64,000 bases of DNA from Macrothele yani (Eukaryota; Arthropoda; Arachnida; Araneae; Macrothelidae): NCBI GenBank assembly GCA_039090855.1, contig CM077016.1, positions 50,983,436 through 51,047,435 of the forward strand, in the 5' to 3' direction. Below, one piece after another: positions 43,346 to 53,811 of this stretch. Made by a program: the position numbers and the translations under genes. Every line of letters begins with the position of its first letter. Position 1 is the stretch's first letter. The notes under the pieces are model-generated. The model saw only the letters and a program-made list of their open reading frames with translations, was not told where the DNA came from and did no database searches.

Positions 43346-44060
43346 GTTTATTACTTTTTAATACTCTGATGTGGCGCTCTTTGGCCCTTTGAGGCCCTTG
43401 CGCCATAAAACGCTAAACAACCAACCAGCAATATACATAATAAATTCTTTTTTAATTCCGTGTAGACATTACGTAGAAATCACCATCCCAGACGAGTCTT
43501 CCTTTTCTTGTAGTCCCTGACACAGTGCTCATTTATTCGCATTTGTATACACTGGATTATTTATATCACTTGCCGCTTCTTAAAGAATGAGATGTTTACG
43601 TTTCACAGCTTAGAGAACTCGGCACATCACGAATTGCCTTTCTTGCAGTTTACACCGGGCTGTTCCCGATTTAGCTGCGAATGTCTGAAACAGAAATGTG
43701 AAGTCCTTCCTACCTTCGTTTAAAGCTTAACAAAATGCGTTCCTTTTTTAACGCTGCAAAGAAAATATTTTTCTTTTCACATACGATACATTAGCTAGAA
43801 CTCACCAAGTGGGGTGAGATCATCCTATAAAAATATTAATTATTCATCCTTTTATTTCGCGATGGTACGTTACTGAAGCACTTCTGGATAAAAATAAAAG
43901 CTCACTAAAAGCCAACTTTACCGTCCTTTACAAAATTGTAGTGACACGTTTTTGATTAGTTCGAAAAGTAATAGCAACTGAGTGTAAAATATTGATTTTG
44001 CTAACAGAATTTTTTCGAGTCTTATCTCCTCATCCCGTTACTGTACGATTTGAACAGAAA
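43346..44060. other. No recognisable gene
   Basis: AT-rich sequence next to the right pseudo-LTR of PLE-A. I saw no termini, RNA gene or coding frame. Confidence 0.55.
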
Positions 44061-44064
44061 AGGG

Positions 44065-44110
44065 CCTCTGGTGGCGCAGTGGTATAAGCGCTTGTTCCAA
44101 GACTGATCTA
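44065..44110 (+). mobile_element. S1 SINE head fragment
   Basis: GCCTCTGGTGGCGCAGTGGT, then ATAAGCGCTTG: the A-box part of S1 only. The rest is absent. Confidence 0.6.
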
Positions 44111-44169
44111 GCGCCTAGCGCTGATTCATTGGTGAGGGAAGTGCATTGCAAGTAATTTCAATTTTTCGT

Positions 44170-44400
44170 ATAAAACACTTTTCACTAGGGTGCGTAAGTG
44201 CACAACTCTGTTACCTATGTATTTGCAGGAATATCTGCTCTGCGGAAAAATTAGTAAAATCAGTGAAATAATTCCTTTCGTGTCAGCACTTGCCAAAGAA
44301 AACCTTTGTTGCGTATTTTCGTATTGCACAGTTTTTCCGCTAGGGGGCGTAAATTTATATCATATTTTTCTGTATATCTCTGCTTGTAACAGAGCGATTT
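44170..44400 (-). repeat. Single unit of the CTCF-motif repeat (minus)
   Basis: CCGCTAGGGGGCGTAAAT at 44338-44355 with neighbouring ATATCTCTGCTTGTAACAG matches, in reverse complement, the ~150-bp unit of 22640-23790. A lone copy outside the array shows that the unit is dispersed. Confidence 0.65.
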
Positions 44401-44487
44401 GTGAATGCGATTTACCTATCAGGCATCCTAGCCCCAAATCTACTAAAAGGGCTGTTTAAGTAAGGCTTGAAGCCAAACATTCCCTAA

Positions 44488-44525
44488 AAGCTGGCGCAAC
44501 GATCTAAGCGCTGGCTTCTGACTGA
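44488..44525 (+). mobile_element. S1 SINE head fragment
   Basis: CTGGCGCAACGATCTAAGCG, then CTGGCTTCTGACTG matches the first part of S1 and stops directly at the solo LTR that follows. Confidence 0.65.
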
Positions 44526-44529
44526 AATG

Positions 44530-44690
44530 TGACGTACCTGCCAGCAGGACGCACACGACATAAAGGCAGATAACAGCGAGAACGAACGTCTGCGTAGCTC
44601 AGTTGGTAGAGCGACTTGTTCCGGAATAAGTGGACTTGGGTTCGATCCCCGGCGTGGACAAAAATGACGGAGAAATTTACTTCGTTTATA
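44530..44690 (+). mobile_element. Solo LTR of the tRNA-bearing TRIM
   Basis: One complete LTR from TGACGTACCTGCCAGCAGG through the tRNA-like module (A box TAGCTCAGTTGGTAGAG, B box GGTTCGATCC) to ACTTCGTTTATA. No internal region, so probably a product of LTR-LTR recombination. It truncates or abuts an S1 SINE at 44488-44525. No matching 5-bp flanks were seen. Confidence 0.85.
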
Positions 44691-45260
44691 CTCCTATAGG
44701 CCTATGTAAACGGGAAGCACCACTCCTTCATCCACAGAGCGTTCGAAGTGTAGAACGCCCATCAGGATAAAGCTACCTGTCATACATCCAAATCTACCAC
44801 TCTATTTCTTGACAAAAATGAAAAACGAGATGGGTATCAAAGTCTATACCTCTTTGCTCATATTCCTTCAAAGTCCCATGATGTGTCACGCATCGACTAT
44901 TGTGCCTTCGGACTGCTAAACAGAGTGCTTTCTAAACTCACAAGGGAACGGTTCGGACCGTTGTCGTTGGATACACAGTGCTTGTTATATCATTCGACAG
45001 TACTGAAAGGGTAATGTACAATGACAAACTTTTAGGTGCTGTGGAATATAAATGATGAAGTTATAAGACATCAAAGAGCATTGGGAGAGACAATATTCAT
45101 GGAATCTCCATTACTCTTGCGGCACGTATCGGAATTGTTTCTGTTGTTTTAAGCAGTTGGTGTATTACGAAGTATTCATGGATATATAATATAGCGTGTT
45201 CAATAATGGATATACATTGCATATTTTTTCATATATATATATGTGTGTGTGTGTGTGTTG
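44691..45260. other. No recognisable gene; TG microsatellite
   Basis: An AT/TG microsatellite lies at about 45231-45259, immediately before the TRIM array; TG repeats are also present just after the array. Nothing else recognised. Confidence 0.55.
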
Positions 45261-46385
45261 TGACGTACCTGCCAGCAGGACGCACACGACATAAAGGCAG
45301 ATAGGAATCAGAATAAAACGTCCGCGTAGCTCAATTGGTAGAGCAACTTATTCCGGAATGAGGGGATCCGGGTTCGAATCCTGGCGTGGACAGAAATGAC
45401 GGAGAAATTAACTTCGTTTTAATGGCGCCCGAACTATCCGGATTACCCGACCGTTACAAATCTCGCATTGGTGTGATGTTCTTTCCACACCGCGAGATAG
45501 GAAAAATAAGAGAATCCCTTCTCCAGCACTTCGAAAAAAATAATAATAATAAGGGGGAGATGATGTAACGTACCAGGAGATGTGACGTACCTGCCCGAAG
45601 GATGCACACGACATAAAGGCAGATAGGAATCAGAATAAAACGTCCGCGTAGCTCAATTGGTAGAGCAACTTATTCCGGAATGAGAGGATCCGGGTTCGAA
45701 TCCTGGCGTGGACAGAAATGACGGAGAAATTAACTTCGTTATAATGGCGCCCGAACTATCCGGATGACCCGACCGTTAGAAATCTCGCATTGGTGTGATG
45801 TTCTTTCCACACCGCGAGATAGGAAAAATAAGAGAATCCCTTCTCCAGCACTTCGAAAAAAATAATAATAATAAGGGGGAGATGATGTAACGTACCAGGA
45901 GATGTGACGTACCTGCCCGAAGGATGCACACGACATAAAGGCAGATAGGAATCAGAATAAAACGTCCGCGTAGCTCAATTGGTAGAGCAACTTATTCCGG
46001 AATGAGAGGATCCGGGTTCGAATCCTGGCGTGGACAGAAATGACGGAGAAATTAACTTCGTTATAATGGCGCCCGAACTATCCGGATGACCCGACCGTTA
46101 GAAATCTCGCATTGGTGTGATGTTCTTTCCACACCGCGAGATAGGAAAAATAAGATAATCCCTTCTCCAGCACTTCAGAAAAAAATAAAAATAAGGGGGA
46201 GATGATGTAACGTACCAGGAGATGTGACGTACCTGCCAGAAGGACGCACACGACATAAAGGCAGATAGGAATCAGAATAAAACGTCAGCGTAGCTCAATT
46301 GGTAGAGCAACTTATTCCGGAATGAGGGGATCCGGGTTCGAATCCTGGCGTGGACAGAAATGACGGAGAAATTTACTTCGTTATA
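45261..46385 (+). mobile_element. TRIM array: four tRNA-bearing LTRs, three internal regions
   Basis: LTRs start at 45261, 45583, 45904 and 46224 (period 320-322 bp). Each contains the tRNA-like module with A box TAGCTCAATTGGTAGAGC and B box GGTTCGAATCC. Each internal region begins TGGCGCCCGAAC (45423, 45745, 46067), about one to three bases after the LTR, and ends with AAGGGGGAGATGATG and related purine-rich sequence. The internal regions are ~160 bp, about 100 bp shorter than in the copies at 25.8, 33.4 and 52.1 kb. Flanks GTGTT and GTGTG nearly match. The long ORFs inside are repeat by-products. Confidence 0.9.
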
Positions 46386-46883
46386 GTGTGTGTGAAAATA
46401 TGCATATTGTTTTTATATATGTATTGCATATCTTCATATTTTCCCCGTACCTTTCAGTACGGCAAAAAATGTGATCTTTAATTATGGAATGATCCAAACA
46501 AAAGTAGTTCTCACAGTAAGCACATTTCATGCATGCTGTTTCCTCGCAATCTTATCTACCACATTCCTCAATTAGGCCCGATTCCAAACAATACTGGAGA
46601 GGTGTTTGGAAGTATCCCGGGTGGGTGAGTAGTGACATAACTACACTTAAAAAATGCAAAGCGGATTAGGTTTTAAAATCGAGGCGCTAAAAACTGATAG
46701 TGAACAAAAGACTGCAGGCGGAGAAAGTGGTCTCTGTGCCAAAAGTTCATGTCTCATGTTATCAACACAGTGTCCGTTATAAATTTAACCATATTTTTAT
46801 AGGGACTTCTTGCACTTATTTTTATAGAAAATAATTGTAAGAAGTTCTAATATAACATTCATAATATACATACATTACATGAA
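46386..46883. other. No recognisable gene
   Basis: AT-rich sequence. A local repeat TTTTTATAG-AAATAA/TTGCACTTATTTTTATAG is near 46795-46830. Nothing else recognised. Confidence 0.55.
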
Positions 46884-47235
46884 ATAGAAGTCATCGCTCT
46901 TTCCACGTTTATAAGTGAGTCATGGAAAAATTGTCATCGGCCGCCAAGGGAATCGAACCCAGGGTCTTCCAGTTACGCGTCTGACATGCTTCCACTGCCC
47001 CACAGCGACCTCGAAATTCTCCAGACTCACATACGACAAACTGCCAAACCAGTTGTCGTATGTGGATGAACAGTAGCGACTGAACAAGTTGATACAAGTG
47101 GTCCAGTGGAAGCATGTCCGGCGCGTAACTGGAAGATCCTGGGTTCGATTCCCGGTGGCGGCAGATGACAATTTTTTCCGTGACTCGCTTATAAACGTGG
47201 AAAGAGCGATGACTTCTATTTCACGTCCCTAATCC
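46884..47235. mobile_element. Head-to-head pair of S3 tRNA-derived SINEs
   Basis: A minus copy (46884-47058) and a plus copy (47099-47235). Each has a tRNA-like module GTGGTGCAGTGGAAGCATGT (A box), CCTGGGTTCGATTCCCGGTG (B box and T arm), and the body TGACAATTTTT..CGTGAC, TTATAAACGTGGAAAGAGCG, ATGACTTCTATTTCA. Heads face each other across about 40 bp. The tRNA part folds as a near cloverleaf with a 7-bp acceptor, but position 33 is not U and a SINE body follows, so it is not a tRNA gene. Confidence 0.88.
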
Positions 47236-47344
47236 ACGTCAACTGTGCATTTATTATTCATTCGCCTTTTAATTATTTGTTCAGTTGCTACTGTTCATCT
47301 TTGGTGAATCCCCAGGATTGTGTGAAGCTCCAAAGAAAGCTGCC

Positions 47345-47560
47345 TGGAAAGTGGTTTGGCAGTTTGTCGTATGTGTGTCTGGAGAATTTCGAGGCCGCTG
47401 TGGTGCAGTGGAAGCATGTCCGGCGCGTAACTGGAAGATCCTGGGTTCGATTCCGGGTGGCGGCCGATGAGAATTTTTCCGTGATTTACTTATAAACGTG
47501 GAAAGAGCGATGTCTTCTATTTCATGTCTCTAATCCACGTCAACTGTGTATTTATCATAC
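47345..47560 (+). mobile_element. S3 SINE, third copy
   Basis: Starts GTGGTTTGGCAGTTTGTCGT, then GGCCGCTGTGGTGCAGTGGA, B box GGGTTCGATTCCGGG, tail GTGGAAAGAGCGATGTCTTC and CACGTCAACTGTGTATTTAT. The same post-tail string (ATCCACGTCAACTGTG) follows the plus copy at 47215-47250, so this longer unit belongs to the element. It directly precedes the RTE fragment. Confidence 0.88.
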
Positions 47561-47565
47561 ATTGT

Positions 47566-48130
47566 GAGGGTCACATTGATGAAGAAATTAATCGGCGTAC
47601 AAAACTTGCCTGGAGAGCTTTTGGAAGAAACCGCATAATTTTCAAGAGCAATATGCCATTATGTCTTAAAAGAAAAGTGTTTGACCAATGCATCCTTCCA
47701 GTGCTTACGTATGGTGCAGAGACGTGGACCTTAACTAAAAGAGACATACAAAGGCTGCAGACAACTCAAAGACGCATCGAGAGGTGCATACTTGGTGTAA
47801 CCAGGAGAGATAAGAAGAGGAACTCGTGGATCCGAAAAATGACAAGAGTGGAAGACATCATGATCAGAGTTAAATCCCTGAAATGGCAATGGGTTGGGCA
47901 TACTGCCAGAAGGACAGACCATCGATGGACAGCCGAAATTTTAGATTGGATTCCAAGGGACAGGAAAAGACCCAGAAGAAGACCACATGGAAGATGGGTG
48001 GATGAAATTCGAAAGTATGCGGGAGTGACATGGAGGAGACTGGCACAAGACAGGCCGTTGTGGAGGGAACTTGGGGAGACCTTCGTCCAGCAGTGGATTG
48101 ATAATGGTTGAAAATGATGATGATGAATGA
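47566..48130 (+). pseudogene. RTE-type non-LTR retrotransposon, 3' end (5'-truncated)
   Basis: The open frame 47524-48111 encodes the C-terminal part of a non-LTR endonuclease/reverse-transcriptase polyprotein: INRRTKLAWRAFGRNRIIFK, QCILPVLTYGAETWTLTKRD, RIERCILGVTRRDKKRNSWI, LKWQWVGHTARRTDHRW, PRRRPHGRWVDEIRKYAGV and WRELGETFVQQWIDNG. This layout (AETW, then LKW-W-GH-AR, then RP-RW-D) is characteristic of RTE-like proteins. Catalytic RT and endonuclease domains are missing through 5' truncation. The short 3' tail ends in ATGATGATGAATGA, an RTE-like microsatellite end. The initial Met codon lies in the upstream SINE, so the frame is fortuitously open there. No stop is seen within the surviving part. 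Confidence 0.9.
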
Positions 48131-48502
48131 CATAATATAATGCTCATGAACAAGGCTCTAGTGACTCCCCTGTTGTCCATAGCAGCTCACAGTTTGGATA
48201 TAAACATATCTTATGATCCTTTATCTGAACAACATACTTTGGTTTCGCAATCAGCGACAACCACATGTCCGTTCCCTTGTCAGATCTAAAAAGAAAATGG
48301 ACTACGGAAAGTATGTGGAAGAGGAGTGGAATAAGAAACCACTACCATTTTCAAGAAATGTCCTGTTATCTTCGAAATCTAGATGTAGATTCATATCTGG
48401 AGAAAGGGCTATGAGATAGAACATTTAAGGAAGAAATAAGTTGATTTTAAATATTTAGTTATATTGCTGAAAAATCGTTCTAAAAATGTGCGAACATCTT
48501 CT

Positions 48503-48545
48503 GTAAATTAGGGATGAGAGACTGCTTATAGTCCAATGAGTGGAA
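48503..48545 (+). mobile_element. S1 SINE body fragment
   Basis: AAATTAGGGATGAGAGACTG, then CTTATAGTCCAATGAGT matches the S1 body only. Confidence 0.65.
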
Positions 48546-48571
48546 CCCGAAACAAAACAACACTCCCTAAA

Positions 48572-49740
48572 TTCTTGTAAAATCTTGGAGTCACGTTTGA
48601 TTCGAACTTGGACTTTAAAAGTCATATCAAAAGAATTGTACGTACAGCGTACTGTAATCTTGAATTTATCATGCAACATTTCAAGTATTTATCGAATACT
48701 CAGAAACTTATTCGCATTTTTGAGACTACGGTAAGATCCTGACTGGAATATGCGGCGATCATTTGGAGCCCTAGCCCCGTAACTCTAGTAAATGAAACTG
48801 AGAAAGTTAAAAAAAAAAAATTATAGACACATTTTTTAGTATTTGTCATTTTCTTGTAGGACTTTCGTCCACAGTGAGTAGAGTTTAGGTCCCAGCCACC
48901 TACAGCGAGATCGCCTTTTGGGCAGGACACAGAAACGGAAGGGATGAGAGCAAGTCTAGCGACTTTGACAGAACAGTTTGTAGTGAGATTAGAGTACAGT
49001 AGATGGCGCCACCGTACAAGTACGATGTTGCACACAAAGGAGTGAGAGAATTTCAGGGGGTGTCATAGGAAAGGATACCCATTTAACCAGTGGGTCCAGC
49101 CTGGGGTGCTCGTCCGATGCACGGCGGATATTCCGTCACTTAACGTGCTCGTCCGATGTTCGGCGGATATTCAGCGATTGTTAGTAAATCACACCATCTC
49201 TGAAAGATCAGCCCAGGTTCGAACCTGAGGACCTTGCATTGATAGTCTGACTCGCTAACCACTAGGCCATCCGCGGCTCGACACCTTTTTTGCAAATAGA
49301 CTGGTGTTTATATAGCGGACATCCCGATGGCTGACCTTCTGACATTCTTCAAGATGGCCTCTCTGGAATCGAAAAGGAAGGCTCTCCAACTCAAGTTCCT
49401 GTACAATGGAGAGATTGATGATACTCAAATTGTAAACCAATTAAGTTTCCGTGTCTCACGTTTAGCGAGGACAAAATGTGAAACTATTTGCAGTGCGTTT
49501 TGCAGAATTGATGCCGGAAAAAATTATCCGTTATGTAAAATGCATAGGTTTCACGACTCTCTTGAAGATTGTCCGGATATTTTTAATGTAAGCAGTAATT
49601 GTTTTCATAAAGCATGTTTTGCAAGATTGTAAATATCACTTGGTAATTATCACTGTAAATATAACTATGGCAATTCCTGTAACTACAGTAGATATACTAT
49701 CTGTAGGGCTGTGCTTACAAATAAATAAATAAATAAAATA
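48572..49740 (+). pseudogene. Non-LTR retrotransposon (Jockey/CR1-like) C-terminus, interrupted
   Basis: The first part (48572-48860) reads ILGVTFDSNLDFKSHIKRIV, YLSNTQKLIRIFETTVRS, a stop, then LEYAAIIWSP, the conserved region after the RT domain of these elements (D-LGV-FD; VRS-LEYA--IW-P). The second part (49327-49632) gives MADLLTFFKMASLESKRK, LSFRVSRLARTKCE and SLEDCPDIFNVS, the usual C-terminal tail. Between them (~48865-49300) lies unrelated DNA with a tRNA-like sequence. The 3' end has an (AAATA)n tail at 49722-49738. The RT core is absent. Confidence 0.82.
49107..49285 (-). mobile_element. tRNA-like SINE head (S4) inserted in the non-LTR element
   Basis: Minus strand: GAGCCGCGGATGGCCTAGTG, GTTAGCGAGTC (A box) and CTCAGGTTCGAACCTGGGCT (B box). 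Downstream on the minus strand are two copies of ATATCCGCCG-CATCGGACGAGCAC (49107-49165). The tRNA part is followed by a repeated body, so I class it as a SINE rather than a tRNA gene. Confidence 0.6.
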
Positions 49741-51020
49741 TCGTTCATTCATTCGGGGAACAAGTGAAATTTTCAAAGTCGATATGAAGCATTTGGAATT
49801 AGTGTCTTTTACGACAGCACAGACCAAACGGCTGGCAGTTTCTTGTTGTTCCTTTAATTTGTCTCTTTTCTTCATTTAGATTCCAATACATACAGCGAGT
49901 TTACCTGTTCACAGTGCAGTTAGCCTTGGATCATCCTTTGCCAGAACTGATTCCCTTCAAGGTCAAATATTGGCGTCCGATTGCAAATTCTTCCGACGAA
50001 GCAAATAGTTAATGAGGGGGGGGGGGAGCGATAGCTTCTATTGCATGAGAGAATTTAGTTTCTCAGAAATCAAACATCACGATTTTATGATAATTGTGAT
50101 CCATAAGAAAAGGTTGATTTTTTTTACACCACTTGATGTTTCTCCTTGTATTGTTACTACGCCTATTTTTATAAACATGCTTACTCTCCTTTTCTTTTAA
50201 CAAGTATGACTCGCCTTGTTCGTTTTAAAATATAAAAGCAAAAAAAAAAAAAAAAAAGTTCAGAGAATACAGTCTTTGTGTAGGGCATTCATTAACATGT
50301 TTTGGTGACAACACTGCAATTAATCATAACCATGTGACTCACGCGAAGATGATGGGTGAGTAGTTTTTCAATTAGAAAGACAATAGCCGCAATCAGATAA
50401 AAGCTACGAAAAAAAAACGAGCAGAACAGGAACGTGTGCTGTTGTTATAATGCGAGGATTTTAACTGAGGTGGAACGGTATGATATGCTCAGATGTGTTT
50501 GAAGATTTGCTAAGTTTCAGACGACAATGGCTTCTAATAAGAAAATTACGAATCTGATGGTTAGATTACCTCGAGAATTTATTGGCGATTTTTCATACGA
50601 ATAATAATGCATAATAACTAGGGAATTATGCCAGACAAAGCCTGATTTTCTTTCCATGCATCCCTCGGGGCTGAATGCCGGAATCGCTTCTCAAATTCAT
50701 TTCACGCAGAAAAAGAATATCTCATTACAATTCAAGTTATCGTACATTACGAAATAGAAGTGCTATTTTTCCAAAATACGTGTCGACAAATTACCCTACA
50801 TCCGATATGTCAAGTACCCCCCAAGCTAATCAATCTCGCAGAGTAACGCCGACATTGTTTAGCTATAAAAGGACATTAAAAATCATTATTTTGATCTGCC
50901 CATTAATTCATTTTTGTCGCATCATCAAATCCATCTCATCTGCAATTTTGAACAGAAAATCTCAGATGCCGCTAAATTAACATTTCTTTAGATGTGATTT
51001 CCAATTTTTTTTTTTTTTTT
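49741..51020. other. No recognisable gene
   Basis: Contains G-rich (50017-50026) and poly-A (50240-50257) tracts and a poly-T tract (51006-51022) adjoining the next SINE. Frames at 49636-49875 (minus) and 50675-50980 (plus) show no domain. Confidence 0.55.
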
Positions 51021-51021
51021 T

Positions 51022-51155
51022 TGCCGCCCCGGTGGCGCCGTGGTCTAAGCGATGGCTCCTGATCATTCCGCCGAGATGGGTCCGGGTTCGAATCTCGGTG
51101 TGGCATAGATGTTGTGGTTTGTCTTACGGAGCTGGCGGCTCTCTCCAGGTTGTTT
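51022..51155 (+). mobile_element. S1 SINE, 3'-truncated
   Basis: GCCGCCCCGGTGGCGCCGTG, TCTAAGCGATGGC, B box GGGTTCGAATCTC and TTGTGGTTTGTCTTACGGAG; the body ends after CTCTCTCCAGG. A poly-T tract precedes it on the plus strand. Confidence 0.88.
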
Positions 51156-51926
51156 TCAAGGCTATTGCAATGCATTTTGTGTTCGCCGAATCGCCTTCTT
51201 TCGTCGCAAATGTTTCCATTTCGCATCGTAACTTGCTGCCAATGTGTAAGGAAATGCTGAAATAATAAATTCCTTAATTATTTTGAGGCTCCTTCCCATT
51301 TTTATTTTAAATTGAAATACACGAACGTTAGTGTGAATTTATAAGCAAAACATAACGTTGAAATATATATTTTCACTCGTGTAAGAAGTATAATTCATTC
51401 CGGTTTGATATTAACACACACGGTTTCTGCAACCCAAAACTACGCAATTCCCAAATACACACAGTTGAAATTACATAGGTATCATGTAAACAACGTCAAA
51501 TTCCCACACCTTGCGGCTTCATGGTTAAGAGACTCATGATTTTCAATTAACCCCAGAATACACAGGAAAAAACACGCATAGAGCACCCCAGTAGTTCTTC
51601 GTTTACATGATACGCGGTGTGCGGGATGCCCAACGATGTTAGACTAATACTTCTGGGGTGTCTCCAGAAGTATTAGTCTAACCTCTTTGCGATACATAGA
51701 ACCGCTCTGATTGACTGATACATAGAACCGCTCTGATGTGACGTCTTTCAGGTTGGGGAGAGTCATGTAACGAGGACAGGTGTACTTAATAGATTGGAAT
51801 CTCAATGTATCTTTACCCGCTAGAATTATGACATGAGATTTATCCAATTTAGAGCGACTTACTGATTCATTTTCCACATTAATAATAATAAACACGAAAT
51901 GCAAAAGTATTTAATATTGTTTTATT

Positions 51927-52130
51927 GCCGCCCCGATAGCACAGTGGTCTAAGCGCTGGCTTCTTACTATTCGTCCGAGATGGGGCTCGAAACCCGGTGA
52001 GGCATGGATGTTGTGTTTGTCTTAAGGAACTGGCATTCTCCCTTCCCTGGAACCAGTGGCTTTAAATTAGGGACGGGGATTGCTTCATAACCCACAGAAA
52101 AGCTAATGGTGGTCGTTAAACACCCAAATA
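51927..52130 (+). mobile_element. S1 SINE, near full length
   Basis: GCCGCCCCGATAGCACAGTG (A-box region), a shortened B-box region GGGGCTCGAAACCC, body CTCCCTTCCCTGGAACCAGT and AAATTAGGGACGGGG, tail TGGTGGTCGTTAAACACCCA and AAATAAAA. The TRIM that follows has its 5-bp duplication AAATA in this tail, so the TRIM inserted after this SINE. Confidence 0.9.
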
Positions 52131-52135
52131 AAATA

Positions 52136-52853
52136 TATGACGAAGTAAATTTCTCCGTCATTTTTGGTCTACGCCGGGATTCTAACCCGTATCCCCTCAT
52201 TCTGGAATAAGACGCTCTAACAATTGAGCTACGCGGACGTTTATTCTGATTCCTATCTGCCTTTATGTCGTGTGCGTCCTGCTGGCAGGTACGTCACATC
52301 TCCCCCCCTCCCCGAAAGAGGGTCGGGGCATGGCCCACGGGTCAGCCGTGACCATGAATAGTTGCAGGCAGCCATCCACTGTAGAACGTGCACTTGAGAA
52401 CTCCCAGTCAATTTTTTTTTCGAAGCGCTGGAGAAGGGATTCTTTGATTTTTCCTATCTCGCGGTGTGGAAATAACATCACACCATTGCGAGATTTTGAA
52501 CGGTCGGGTCATCCGGATAGTTCGGGCGCCATTATAACGAAGTAAATTTCTCCCTCATTTTTGGTCTACGCCGGGATTCGAACCCGAGTCCGCTTATTCC
52601 GGAACGAGTCGCTCTACCAACTGAGCTACGCAAACGTTCATTCTGATTCCTATCTGCCTTTATGTCGTGTGCGTCCTGCTGGCAGGTACGTCACATCGCC
52701 CCCCCCCCCGAAAGAGGGCCGGGTCTACGCCGGGATTCGAACCCGAGTCCGCTTATTCCGGAACAAGTCGCTCTACCAACTGAGCTACGCAGACGTTTAT
52801 TCTGATTCCTATCTGCCTTTATGTCGTGTGCGTCCTGCTGGCAGGTACGTCAT
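52136..52853 (-). mobile_element. TRIM with tRNA-like LTRs, perfect 5-bp duplication
   Basis: Minus orientation. LTRs at 52136-52296 and 52533-52693, plus a third, partial LTR at 52733-52852 joined through a ~40-bp remnant of internal sequence. Each has the tRNA-like module. The primer-binding-site 12-mer TGGCGCCCGAAC (minus) is at 52520-52531, and the G-rich purine tract before the LTR at about 52297-52312. Identical flanks AAATA (52131-52135 and 52854-52858) are the cleanest target duplication for the family. No coding frame belongs to the element. Confidence 0.88.
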
Positions 52854-53186
52854 AAATATTACTATTTTTTTCTAATTATACTTAAACCTGAAATACACAG
52901 ACTATTTTCTCACCTCCTAATACACAGGCGGGGTACTAGGGAACCTCAGGGGGAAATAATTATTATCAGAACAAAATTGACTGATACATAGAACACAGTT
53001 GACGCAACGACACCTCCATGCATGTACGCAGTTCTGTGTAGACTGAGAATACACGAAACAACAACCTTCCTTAGCAAACACTGCGCTATCTGTGAACAAA
53101 CGAAAAACTACTGGGGTACCCCAAATGAAAAACTACTGTAGTACTACCCCCTCTGTGTATTCTGGGGTTAATTGAAATGGAGATAG

Positions 53187-53405
53187 CCGCCCTGTTGGCG
53201 CAGTGGTCTGAGAGCTGGCTTCTGAGTATTTGTCCGAGATGGGTTCGGATTCGAATTCCGTAAGATATGGATAAGTTGTGTTCGTCTTACAGTACTGGCT
53301 CTGTCCCTACCTTGGAACTAGTAGCCCTAAATTGGGGACGGACTGCTGCTCATAGCCCACGGAGTTTCTCACGGTGGTTGTTAAATTCCCAAGCGGGAAA
53401 AAAAA
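53187..53405 (+). mobile_element. S1 SINE, near full length
   Basis: GCCGCCCTGTTGGCGCAGTG, TCTGAGAGCTGGCTTCTGAG, B box GGATTCGAATTCC, TCTTACAGTACTGGCTCTGT, CCTAAATTGGGGACGG, TCTCACGGTGGTTGTTAAAT and an A-tail. Diverged but collinear with the 10547 copy. Flanks AATGGAGATA and AATGGTGATG may be a decayed target duplication. Confidence 0.9.
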
Positions 53406-53811
53406 TGGTGATGCGACTTATATGCCGTGAAACATGGCAGCAAAAAAGGGTAAAGTGCAATGCACTTACCCACTTGCTCTCGGTCATCCATCTCTGCATA
53501 GCTTCATAGATTCTTTCAAACCGAAAGAAGTAAAATAAGATGAATTTTAAACCTGTTAGTTCTTGGGAAACCTCAGGGACTTTTTCTTAATCTCCACTTC
53601 ACTGAAATTCAATTCATTTTCCTGACATAAAAAGCGTAGCAATTGGAAAACGAGACTGATAATTAGAAACTGGATGATATGCACTAAAAAGCAGAAAAAT
53701 AGGCATGCAAGTATGTACTTAAAATACACAAAATATGCACTGAAAATAGTATAATATGCATTTATAATTTTTTTTTGTTATTGCGCTTGTGCCCTTAATT
53801 TTCTTCTTTTT
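53406..53811. other. No recognisable gene
   Basis: AT-rich spacer with repeated TATGCA words near 53675-53765. No feature supported. Confidence 0.55.

Larger units (their letters stand above)
51540..53180. repeat. Inverted-repeat pair enclosing S1 and TRIM
   Basis: 51543-51607 (TTCAATTAACCCCAGAATAC, ACCCCAGTAGT) recurs as its reverse complement at 53097-53178 (ACTACTGGGGT, GTATTCTGGGGTTAATTGAA). The interior contains a perfect 19-bp hairpin (51638-51656/51664-51682), a short duplication of ACATAGAACCGCTCTGAT (51694-51737), an S1 SINE and a TRIM. This may be an old foldback or MITE opened by later insertions. No transposase was seen. Confidence 0.55.

Noticed and set aside
45300..45392. tRNA gene candidates in the 44.5-46.4, 25.8-26.4, 33.4-34.0 and 52.1-52.9 kb regions
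   Set aside because: The tRNA-like modules fold imperfectly in the anticodon arm and always sit inside the same ~160-bp LTR, so they are part of a mobile element.
47099..47170. tRNA gene candidate with near cloverleaf
   Set aside because: Followed by the S3 SINE body and present in three neighbouring copies; position 33 is not U.
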